NCBI GenBank assembly: GCA_963693305.1
Contig: OY855906.1
Span: 16,732,161 to 16,796,160 of the forward strand
Length of the DNA stretch: 64,000 nt
Origin: Meandrina meandrites
Lineage: Eukaryota > Cnidaria > Anthozoa > Scleractinia > Meandrinidae
Direction: 5' to 3'
Shown here: one piece after another, positions 45,459 through 54,294 of the stretch
Layout: every line of letters begins with the position of its first letter
How positions within the stretch are numbered: the stretch's first letter is position 1
Notes under the pieces: model-generated
What the model was told of the DNA's origin: nothing
Databases searched by the model: none
The model's input: the letters and a program-made list of their open reading frames with translations, nothing else
Position numbers and translations under genes: made by a program

Positions 45459-45590
45459 AACGGACGTTACACAGACGACTGAGGATGTATGGATTATCGA
45501 GAAGAAATCTTGAATATATGACATTGATGCCATAACTGACGAAGTTCGAAATATGTTACTGGTCCTCATTGTATTTCCGGCTTGATGTGA
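45459..45590 (+). pseudogene. Integrase-type protein N-terminus, part 2 (after the hAT insertion)
   Basis: From the TSD onward the frame reads RTLHRRLRMYGLSRRNLEY, the HTH region that directly follows the part at 41502-41637. After another frame change come ITDEVRNM and then GPHCISG. Two further frameshifts mean the gene was already decaying or has decayed since. The integrase catalytic core is not present. Confidence 0.55.
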
Positions 45591-45619
45591 AATAAAAAGA
45601 CAGGCCAAACACGACTCCT

Positions 45620-46400
45620 TCAGATTTTTGCTCTAACGAGTATATCTTTTAACGACCTCCCTTGTCTGTACGAAAGGATGGGAGGGTCTTTGAATATTTC
45701 TTTGAGCACCGGTTGATTCTCTATATTAGCTAGGTGCCACTTTTTCATTAGAATGTTCTAAAGATTAGGCACAGGGGGCGATATTCTGTTACGAAAGATA
45801 GAATTCTTTGGTGCGTCTTTTGTTTATTTTGTAGAGCCGACATTCTTTTGCTAACTTTAACTCCTGACAGAATCCTCTCCGAAAGGTTACCTGAATAACC
45901 CCTCGCTCGCAATCTTCGTTTGAATTGTCTAATGTTTTCTTCAAAAGTTCTCTCTGAAGAATTAGTTCTGAGAAGTCTTAAGGCTTCGCCTTTAGTGAAG
46001 CCCTTCCAGACTCCTGGAAGGTGGCAGGAGGTGAATTCTGTGTATTGGAATGTTTCTGTCGGTTTGAAATGCGTTCGCACGTCAACAATAGATTCTCTCT
46101 TGAATCTTTCGCCCTTGTAAACATATGTATCCAGAAAAGTTATCTCTGTGTCTGAAATCTCAGCCGTAACTTTTATGGTCGCATGGTAATTGTTAGCTAG
46201 TTCTAAGAAAGAGCCTGTGTCTCTTTTGTCTATATTCCATAGGGAAAATATATCATCAATATATCTTTTCCAGACTAGTGGTTTGTAAGAGCTATGGAGA
46301 ATGATTTCGGTCTCTATTACGCTCATGAAAATATTGGCAAATGCTACCGTCACGAATTTCCACGAATTTTTTTTATGGAACCGCTGATGCGAACTAGTTT
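45620..46400 (-). pseudogene. Penelope-like element reverse transcriptase fragment
   Basis: The minus-strand frame shows FANIFMSVIETEII, then the catalytic WKRYIDDIFSLWN (Y-x-D-D box). ISDTEITFLDTYVYKGERF and FEENIRQFKRRLRARGY follow, in the order found in Penelope-like RTs. A frameshift at about 45760 moves to a second frame with ILMKKWHLANIENQPVLKEI and PPILSYRQGRSLKDILVRAK, ending at a stop at 45620. The part before motif A is lost. The GIY-YIG endonuclease expected after it is absent. Confidence 0.75.
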
Positions 46401-46448
46401 CAAATCCAGTCCTTTTACTATCCATGTAGACAGAGAGAGACCGGAAGC

Positions 46449-46612
46449 CGTGAGAAAGTAAGTTTTGCCGTGAGAAAGTAAGTTTTGCCGTGGAAAAGTA
46501 AGTTTTGCCGTGAGAAAGTAAGTTTTGCCGTGATAAAGTAAGTTTTGCCGTGGAAAAGTAAGTTTTGCAGTGGAAAAGTAAGTTTTGCCGTGGAAAAGTA
46601 AGTTTTGCCGTG
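46449..46612 (-). repeat. 20-bp minisatellite, about 8 units, inverted copy
   Basis: The unit GTAAGTTTTGCCGTGGAAAA is the exact complement of the 40.6-kb unit. Variants with TGAGAAA replace TGGAAAA in the units farthest from the shared boundary. Three overlapping ORFs here are artefacts of the repeat. Confidence 0.95.
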
Positions 46613-46629
46613 GCAGATATGGGCCACCG

Positions 46630-47086
46630 TAATTTCGCCTGCAATAGCGACATTTATGGCAAAACAAGATCTTTACAATTTGTTCATTGTGTTCGCAAAA
46701 CGGGGCTTTGGCAATGGCATCTTTCACTTTGTCCCAGCCTAGTGCTTTTCGCTCTCTGAGTTTTATGGTAAGATAATGCTTATAGATTTTTTCACGAAGT
46801 TCTGGTGGAAGTGTTTTTATGCGCTCGGAAAGTTGACATTTTTTTTTTCTGATGTTGAACTCATATTGTTCGCATTATCCGGCAAAAGAATATTCATTAA
46901 TTCTTGTGGACTCATTTTTTTCATTTCTGCAAGAAGTTCTTCTGATACAAGTATTGGCAATTCTGTATTTTCTTCTATTGAGTTTGGCTGAAATAATGCC
47001 CAATTGTCTCCCCTTTCTTTGTTTTTTCTAACTTTCGGTTTTTTAGTGCTTTGATCAACAGGACCATTGTCTCTTCCTCTACCCAT
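46630..47086 (-). pseudogene. F-box-like hypothetical protein, frameshifted
   Basis: A minus-strand ORF from ATG 47086 runs 89 codons (MGRGRDNGPVDQSTKKPKVR and an MSPQELMNIL segment). At a run of ten A residues (46839-46848) the coding pattern shifts by one frame to ERIKTLPPELREKIYKHYLT, then KLRERKALGWDKVKDAI and FCEHNEQIVKILFCHK. The LPPELREKIY stretch resembles a short F-box motif and recurs in cnidarian multi-copy proteins (recognised, not searched). It ends where the inverted array boundary begins at 46629. Confidence 0.4.
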
Positions 47087-47266
47087 CTCGGCGTATATAC
47101 AAGTGCAGATAATTGTTCAAATGGAAAATAATTCTGGCGCACTTTGTATATAGACAGTGCATACATTTCTTCAATAGAAAATAATTATTTTTTTGTGACA
47201 CATCCGCTCGCTTTGGGGTCATGCTCTTTGTTTACTTACATTCTTGCGTTATTTATCTCTAGCCAC

Positions 47267-47434
47267 ACACACATAGAAGATGAGGGTTCTGGTTCGCAAA
47301 TTTTTATAATGTTATCTAACAAAGCTTTTTTAGCAAGAAACGAGGCGAGCATGGGAGCCGAGTTTCTTGCTAAAAAAGCTTTGTTAGATATCATTATATA
47401 AATTTGCGCCAGAACCCTCATCTTCTATGTGTGT
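47267..47434. repeat. Hairpin element with about 75-bp arms
   Basis: ACACATAGAAGATGAGGGTT continues through AACAAAGCTTTTTTAGCAAG and is mirrored to 47434 with few mismatches. The spacer is about 18 bp (GAGGCGAGCATGGGAGCC). ORFs on both strands are palindrome artefacts. Confidence 0.8.
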
Positions 47435-47439
47435 AATTT

Positions 47440-48500
47440 TTATCTGTATTGTCCCTATTTTTCTTGGGTTTGACTTTAAAAGGGTAATGACCAGAGTCAA
47501 GGCCTTGTTTTAACGCAGTGAAGGAAGCACGACAAAAACGAGCACATTTGAACCAACTGAGCTAACAAGCCAAATGGAGGAGCTGGTCACTTTGCGATCA
47601 AGCTTTCTGATCGGTTGGCGAATTTTGCAAAACGGAACGTCCAGATCGACGACTAACGATTTTTTTTTTTTGCCTAGTTGCTTTTTAAAATATTTTTCAA
47701 AAGTAATCGTCTTGTGAAAGTACGCGTTTTGAAAACATCGTCGCGCGCGTTCGCAGAAAGTGGATGTAACAATTTGTCGACAATGTTGCAAAACGGCCAT
47801 GATTTAATTGTTTTTTTGTGCAGTTCATGGACATCGCCAGCAGCTCAGCCGCCCACAAACTAACGACAAAGAAACTCGAGCAATATTTCCTTAGAAACAC
47901 CCCTTGCTTCTCCTTGCTAGTCAAATACCATTGCGCGGTGAAAAAGCAAAGAGCTGCAGCTTACAAAAAGATGATCATGTGAATGCATGAAAATATGACA
48001 GTGAAAGTATCTATCTTACTCGCATCTAATAGTAAGGAAACATTTTTCTACTAAAACTGCAGCTGTCGAGGATGGTAAAGAAAAGCTCTAGATTTGTTAT
48101 CCCCTCCAAAAAAATACAGCCAAAAAATTTATAAGGCCACGTTAGTACAGCTGACGGCCACACAATAACAATTCACCCCCTGGATTCAACATTTCAGTTC
48201 ACGGATCACGTTACAGTTATTTCACGTTTCACGCAAAACATATATCGCAAATTACGGTTCACGAAAATGCCTTTTACCACCCTCAATCAGTCCAATGACA
48301 AATATTTCGCCGCCACCGATATAGCAAGAATGCAAAATAAAAAGAGAATTTCTCCTGTTAAAACTTACCGTACTCGAGCTTGTCCGCGTTTTAACTTACC
48401 TCGTGTGATCACTCCTTTTGACGAGGTTACACCTTTTCTCTTTCCAAAGGAAAAGTTTGTGTGACCAGAACAAAAACACACACACAATAATCAACCGTAC
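47440..48500. other. No recognised gene; includes a CACG-rich patch
   Basis: ORFs of 60-96 codons at 47510-47925 and 48267-48464 show no domain. A patch at about 48190-48270 has the same TTCACG/TCACG motif density as the MITE at 24141-24589. Confidence 0.4.
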
Positions 48501-48573
48501 CGTGTAAACTGTTAATCGGTTGTTGCTAGGTAACGGTTGTCTATGTTGTGGTTTAATTTTTTCTTTGGTTTAA

Positions 48574-48664
48574 AATTTTTCAAACCAGTTTGCTTTTTAG
48601 TTTTCATTGTCTTGTATTGATTATCATAATCTGAAACAAAGGAAAATAAACTGGTTTGAAAAAG
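48574..48664. repeat. Inverted repeat ahead of the Mutator-like ORF
   Basis: TTTCAAACCAGTTTGC is mirrored by AAACTGGTTTGAAA about 55 bp later, just before the conserved transposase sequence begins. It may mark the 5' boundary of the truncated copy. Confidence 0.4.
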
Positions 48665-48665
48665 A

Positions 48666-50006
48666 GCCAGTTTAACGAAATTCTGCGCAGTTATGAACAT
48701 ACCAGGACCGGTAGCAAAGAAGTCTTTTACTACCCACGTGAAAGCAATTGCTCGAGTGTCTCAGCAGGTAGTGGAAGCTGAAATGCAGAAGGCTGTGAAG
48801 GAAGTTCGCGTCATAAACAAAGCTGCGGAAGACGAAATCGCTGATGTGGCTGTCTCTTGCGATGGTACCTGGGCCAGGAGAGGTTTCCAGTCTTTGTATG
48901 GCATGGTTTCTGCAATTAGTGTACAAACAGGAAAGGTTGTTGACATTGAAATGAAAAGTAAAGTGTGTTACAAGTGTCGTGCAAAGAGCAACCTTGATGT
49001 AAACTCTCAGGAGTACATTGATTGGATTACAGCACATGGGCCCAAATGCACACGTACCTTTGACAAGTCATCAAAAGCCATGGAGGCCAAAGGTGCTGTA
49101 GACATGTGGAACAGGTCAGTTGAGAAGAACAGTTTGCGGTATGTTGACTTTGTAGGCGATGGTGACTGCTCTTCTCATCGTGATGTGGTCAAAGCTAAGC
49201 CTTACGGAGACGAAGTCGTTGTTCGAAAGGTGGAATGTGTTGGCCATATTCAAAAAAGAATGGGAGGAAGGCTTAGAAGGAAAAAGAAAGACATGAAAGG
49301 GAAAAAACTCTCTGATGGAAAGACAATTGATGGGCGTAACCGCCTAACTGACAACTTGATTGACAGTTTCCAACGCTACTATGGAAAGGCCTTGCGGCAA
49401 AATAAAGGCAACCTGCCAAATATGCAGAAAGCTGTGAAAGTTATTTGGCATCATTATGCATCGACTGATGAGAACCAAATGCATGAGTACTGCCCCGAAG
49501 GAACTGATTCCTGGTGCAAATGGCAAAAGGACCAGGCCAATGGAACAAACTCCTTCAAACCAAAAAATGTTGCCCCGGCAGTGATGCAGGAGATCTTGCC
49601 AACATTTGAGGCTTTGTGGGATGCCAATCTTCTTCAAAGTGTTTTGGAAGGCTTGTCTCAAAACAACAATGAGGCACTAAACCACCTTGTGTGGGACATT
49701 AGTCCTAAAGAAAAATTTGCTGGTCCTGAGACAGTCGAGACAGCTTGCGCTCTTGCTGTTTGCTTGGTCAATGGTGGTGCAAAAACCCTGCAAAGTGTGC
49801 TCAAAGGGCTCCATCTGGAAACTGGAGAGCACTGCAGGTCTGGTTTCACCACCATTGATCAGCAAAGACTATATGCTGCAGGAGAGAAGACTCTGGATGC
49901 AACAAAGGTTCGCCGCCAGATTCGCCGAAGCCAGCGAAAGAGTCGGAATGAGCAGAATGAAGAGCGAGAGGGCCCAACCTATGAGCCTGGAGCATTTGGA
50001 CTTTGA
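48666..50006 (+). CDS. Mutator-like transposase domain protein, N-terminally truncated
   Basis: The ATG at 48693 opens 437 uninterrupted codons. The in-frame codons before it (FCAV, from about 48660) already match the family, so the true start lies farther upstream and is cut by a TGA at about 48657. Visible landmarks are SCDGTWARRGF (about residues 54-64, likely first catalytic aspartate), Cys-rich CYKCRAKSN, YVDFVGDGDCSSHRDVV, ECVGHIQKRMGGRLRR, DGRNRLTDNLIDSFQRYYG, and a late QNNNEALNHLVW segment. This fits the Mutator-like transposase family abundant in cnidarians. It cuts and moves DNA in the nucleus if complete. No terminal inverted repeats were found around it, and it may be a stranded but well-preserved copy. 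Confidence 0.75.
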   Translation, partial: ASLTKFCAVMNIPGPVAKKSFTTHVKAIARVSQQVVEAEMQKAVKEVRVINKAAEDEIADVAVSCDGTWARRGFQSLYGMVSAISVQTGKVVDIEMKSKVCYKCRAKSNLDVNSQEYIDWITAHGPKCTRTFDKSSKAMEAKGAVDMWNRSVEKNSLRYVDFVGDGDCSSHRDVVKAKPYGDEVVVRKVECVGHIQKRMGGRLRRKKKDMKGKKLSDGKTIDGRNRLTDNLIDSFQRYYGKALRQNKGNLPNMQKAVKVIWHHYASTDENQMHEYCPEGTDSWCKWQKDQANGTNSFKPKNVAPAVMQEILPTFEALWDANLLQSVLEGLSQNNNEALNHLVWDISPKEKFAGPETVETACALAVCLVNGGAKTLQSVLKGLHLETGEHCRSGFTTIDQQRLYAAGEKTLDATKVRRQIRRSQRKSRNEQNEEREGPTYEPGAFGL

Positions 50007-50009
50007 ATT

Positions 50010-50790
50010 TCTCTTTTGAGGAACTTTCCAGAAACTATTTATGTTTATTTTAGTGAGTTTTACCTGGTTAATATGCCACAAAATGGCTTTGTTTCTCAAA
50101 AAAGTGGAAATTTTATGTATAGAAAAAGTTAGCGTTTTTTACTATAACGCTGTATTGGGGCAGGTCGTTTGAGAAAACGAATTGTTCAATTTTCATGAAA
50201 TTTGGTGACCTTATGTTTTTTTTGGTGTAGAATGCAATGATGTGGTTTTTGAAGCCATGAGACTAAAACTTGGCTCAGTAAAAGCATGCCAACATGAAGA
50301 AAAAGTATTTTTCAACTTTGATCGTTGCCGTGGAAACATCACCCCCGCAGACCTTTATGAAAAGTAGATCATTGCATTCTACAATGCTTTTTGTATCTCC
50401 TTGCCAATTTTGGCTGTGATCAGACTGATTTTGAAGGAGATTGACCTGCCCCAAAATTATAGGTATCTCACAGCGGGTGCCCAAGTACACACCCCTCCAT
50501 GCCAAGAAGTGCGCAATGACACTTGGCGAAAATATGTTCCAATGGTAGTTGAAACAATGTACTTTTGACCCATTATGAGTTTTTGCTCAATATCTGTACT
50601 TATCATGGAACACTCCTTACAATAAATTTGACAAAATTGTGTCGTTTTTGCGGGTATCTACTACCTTAAACCACAACATATATAAAGAGGTGAGTCGCAA
50701 ATAAAATTTCCCTCCTTCCCGCGCTTTTCGAGAGGCAAGGGATCTGGGCACCAAGATACTCAGGGGACTATACTGAGTCACTTTTTGCAT
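50010..50790. other. Intergenic between the transposase ORF and the right-hand gene
   Basis: No gene is visible. The first half is probably 3' sequence of the transposase element. Confidence 0.4.
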
Positions 50791-50798
50791 TGACGTCA
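50791..50798. promoter_or_regulatory. CRE palindrome in the putative promoter
   Basis: TGACGTCA, the consensus site for CREB/ATF-type bZIP factors, lies about 97 bp upstream of the start codon at 50895. The site is exact; activity is inferred from position only. Confidence 0.45.
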
Positions 50799-50810
50799 AT
50801 CGATGCAAAC

Positions 50811-50846
50811 ATGGCGAAGGAAGATTCCTTTCTCGCTAGAAATTAA
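50811..50846 (+). other. Upstream ORF of 11 codons
   Basis: ATGGCGAAGG opens a short frame that stops with TAA at 50846, in the same frame as the main ATG at 50895. If it lies in the 5' untranslated region it could lower translation of the main frame. An alternative start here is ruled out by the stop. Confidence 0.4.
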
Positions 50847-50894
50847 AAAGACAACCGTGATTTTCAGCAGTCGTCGAGCTTGAAATTTGCAGCA

Positions 50895-53800
50895 ATGTTG
50901 ATTTACGTTGAGAGCAAAGCTTTCCCGGTAAGTTGAACGCATAAATTGATTTTTAGAAGAGCAATGTTTTCATGTTGTTTTCGTTGTTTGTTTCTTGGAG
51001 ACGATAGCATGTCGGTCTTATTCATTATGAAGCTCAACATTATTGCCGACCAGAATACTACAAAATTAACTCCTTTATTTAGAATTACTATATCAGCATA
51101 ATTTGCCTTGTAAAATTTAAAGAAATGCACCTACTTAACTGAAAAGGCATAAGCCTTATAATGCATCTTTCCTGGATAGCCTTTTAGCAGAAAGTTCGAT
51201 GAGCTTTAATACAAGTTCGATAAAGACACGGGGCGGCAAAGATCGCAGGCAGTCCTTAGCTTATTTGATCTTTCGGTCCATTTTCAAAGAAATCATTAAC
51301 TCAAATATGTTATTCAGATTTCGCATTTTATTGTTAGTATTGTATAGCTGCATGATCCTTGTTCTTGTATTCAGTCATCAATGTATCGAGAAACATGGTG
51401 CGAATATCTCACCTCTGGGTCTCAAGAACAATTTCAAGTTGCAGCAACACTACTGGATGTGGATGTTTTCTTCTCACACAATAGACTCCATCTTTTAAAG
51501 AATTGTCACACAACCATGATACCATAAGTCACCAATCATTTTAAACCCCAGCAGCCCCCCCCCCCCCCCCCCCCTCCTCTCTCAGGCATGAGTAGGGCAT
51601 TCACCTTTTATGAAATGACAATGATATGAACAAGTTGATTTCAGAGCAGCTAGCACTAACATGTGCAAACCCCCTTCATGGGGTGTACAATACATCTCAA
51701 TCCTCCAAGTTTTTTTTTTTTACTTGCCATTTGGCCACCAACTGCTCAAGTTTGGTCGCCAGTGAAAAATTTTAGTCGCTTTAATTAAGCTCACGCTTTC
51801 AATCTTTCTTCTCAATTTTAGTCACCAGGCTGGCGACTTCTGTTCCAATTTAGTCGCCAGCTCCAAAATTTTAGTCGCCATGGTGACTAAAATGATCTTA
51901 ACTTGGAGGGTTGTATCTTATTCCAAAATGGTTGAAAATACATTATTCTTTTGTCTTTGTGCTAATTGGCCCTCATTGCCTCAATCGCATCTGCAGAATT
52001 CAAAAGAATCTTTGGTTTGAAACAAGGCCATTTTGGAAATAGGTGTATGTCATTTAAAGGTTCTAAATGTTTTTGCTTTTGCCTTCACTTGACAGTGAGA
52101 GGAAAAATATTCTGAACTTTAACAAAACATCTCCTCACCCCCTCACCCCCTCACCCCTTTCTCTCTCTCTCTCTCTCTCTGCCTCTCGATCGCTGTCAAG
52201 TTTTTCAGCTAGGCCATTCTCTCTTTTGGTGGTTGCTATGAAAACCTCTGAAGGAGTAGTCAGTTTATTACGTTTAACCTTGTGTATGTATGGCTGTGTT
52301 TTATCATATAGAGTAAAACGTTTACCCTGGTGTGTAACCCACATGAGACCATTGCAAGAGCAAGAGCACAGATGCTTCATATTTTATATGAGCTAGGAAG
52401 AGCTGAGCATCAGTTTCGATTTAGATTCAAAGGAGAATATCTCAGAGATGGTTATACCTTTGAGGTAAGCTATTGTTAGTACCAACTTATTCTAAATCCT
52501 TGTTTTTGCAGTTTACTACAAATTTCTTGTGGACTAATGAACAACTATTTGTGAAAAAACACTGTTCTTTCAAAAGAAAAATCTTTATCAAGGCTTTGTT
52601 GTACAGGGTTTTTTTTGGGCAAGGCATTACTCTCAGTATCTCTTTCCACCCAGGATGTAAAACTGGTAAACGGTTGGTGCAATCTGGTGAATATGTCATT
52701 CAATTGTGCCCCTAACCAAATCCCCATTTATAAATGCTGCCAAAATAGTAAACCATTTTTCACCCTCAACTCACCGATTTTGTTAAGAAAAAGGACAAAA
52801 TATGGATGTGGTCCCTAGACCAAAAATTTGGCACTTGAGGCAAACCAAAATGAAGGCAAGGCAATACAAGGCAGCGTTAAACTGTTTACACAACACAATT
52901 CAATTCCTTGCCTTCCAAGAATTGATAATAACCCTTCAAGCTTGCCAATATTATTTCTTGTCCTTGCCTAACTGTTTTTATTGTAGTGTAAAATAATAAG
53001 GTTTGAAACTTAATGGCACACTACAAGCGTTGTATATGATTTATACATGTGGTTAAACCCACCCTCAATGGCCACCAGTAAGAATGGTTTCCCTCTTGTA
53101 TTTAGGATTACAGGATTCTGGATAATTCTGTCATCAAAATGGTTCCAATGAGTAAACGGAAAAGAGGGGTAAGTGCATTGCTATTGTTCTCCTGTAATCC
53201 CTTTCTTAAAGGGGCAGTATAACGAGAATTCGTCTAAGTTTTTGTGCAAACTATGCTGAATTTATAAAGCGGCACTCACTGATCAACAAAATAACCTTTA
53301 AATGCCAAAAGGTCATAAATGCACTCTCTAAAATGTGCATAAACCATAATCAATGGTTTTTTAGTAATTTTCCTCCAAATAACACTGTCAAACTTGAAAA
53401 TGTCGGCCCAACGTTTTCAAGTTTACTGTTAAGGCTTAGACTGAATTATGCATAGAAGTGCAGTGGCGGATCCACTTTGAAGTGTCGCGTGGCCGGGCCC
53501 CCCCCCTTATTTTTTTGGAAATAGCGCATTTTCTTTGAAGTGCCGTAATTTTCTTCACAGAATTCAATATTCATAGTCAAGCGGGCCCCCTCCTTAGCTG
53601 AAGGTCTGGATCCGCCTCTGGAAGTGTATTTTAAACTTAAATCAAATCTTATTAATATAATATTTGGTATTCATTTCTCTAAACATTGATGTTACATTCC
53701 TTTTTTTTGTAAAGATTAAATATTCGACATGTCGCAAGCTTGGGACAAAGAAAAAAAACGGGTCCTGAACGGGAATCAAACCCATGACCTCCCAAACATC

Positions 53801-54243
53801 AGGCGGGTGCTTTATCCACTGAACCATGAGAACTTTTGGTGAGCTAGGCCATTTACTAAGTTCATACTGTTTGTTTTTCTTCTAGTCATACGCTACTACA
53901 TTTGGCCCAGAACAGAGCAATCAAGACATGGCTGGCTCTGATGTGCATGTATTTGGTTCACGAGCTCATCTCTTGGGGCAAGAAGAGTTAGATGATGTGC
54001 AGAAGGCATTGAGAAAGGAAATCACCATATTTGAAAGAAGGGAAAAATTGCTGGGCAATTTCAAGGTTAATAGTTTTCTTCAATTTTTACACGAGTTTCA
54101 GTACATTGTGTCACATGTAGTCAGTTTAATTTCTACTTCCTGGTGACTGACTGACTAATTGATAATTTGATTGATTAATTGACTGACTGGGTGACTGACT
54201 GATTTCCTGATAATTTGATTGATTGATTGATTGACTGATTTAC

Positions 54244-54294
<51 letters not shown>

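Larger units (their letters stand above)
40649..46629. mobile_element. Putative 6-kb segment with inverted 20-bp arrays at both ends
   Basis: CGGTGGCCCATATCTGCCAC begins the left array at 40649, and its inverted copy ends at 46629. TA stands on both outer sides (40647-40648 and 46630-46631). Both boundaries lead straight into the same 20-bp minisatellite. Inside are an integrase-like pseudogene split by a hAT-like element and a Penelope RT fragment. Whether this is one element or two insertions of one repeat end cannot be settled by eye. Confidence 0.45.
50895..53168 (+). other. Exons 1-3: ubiquitin-like domain
   Basis: Exon 1 gives MLIYVESKAFP. Exon 2 gives SKTFTLVCNPHETIARARAQ, then QFRFRFKGEYLRDGYTFE. 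Exon 3 gives DYRILDNSVIKMVPM. Aligned with ubiquitin this reproduces strand 1, strand 2, the central helix after a P-x-x-T-I turn, the FKGEYLRDG turn (ubiquitin FAGKQLEDG), the DY motif, and the last strand. There is no Gly-Gly end; the sequence continues with SKRKRG, so it is a fixed domain and not a conjugated modifier. Introns between these exons are all phase 0. Confidence 0.75.

Noticed and set aside
49420..49440. Hammerhead-like CTGATGAGAACC
   Set aside because: It lies inside the Mutator-like transposase coding frame and has no matching second core motif with stems.
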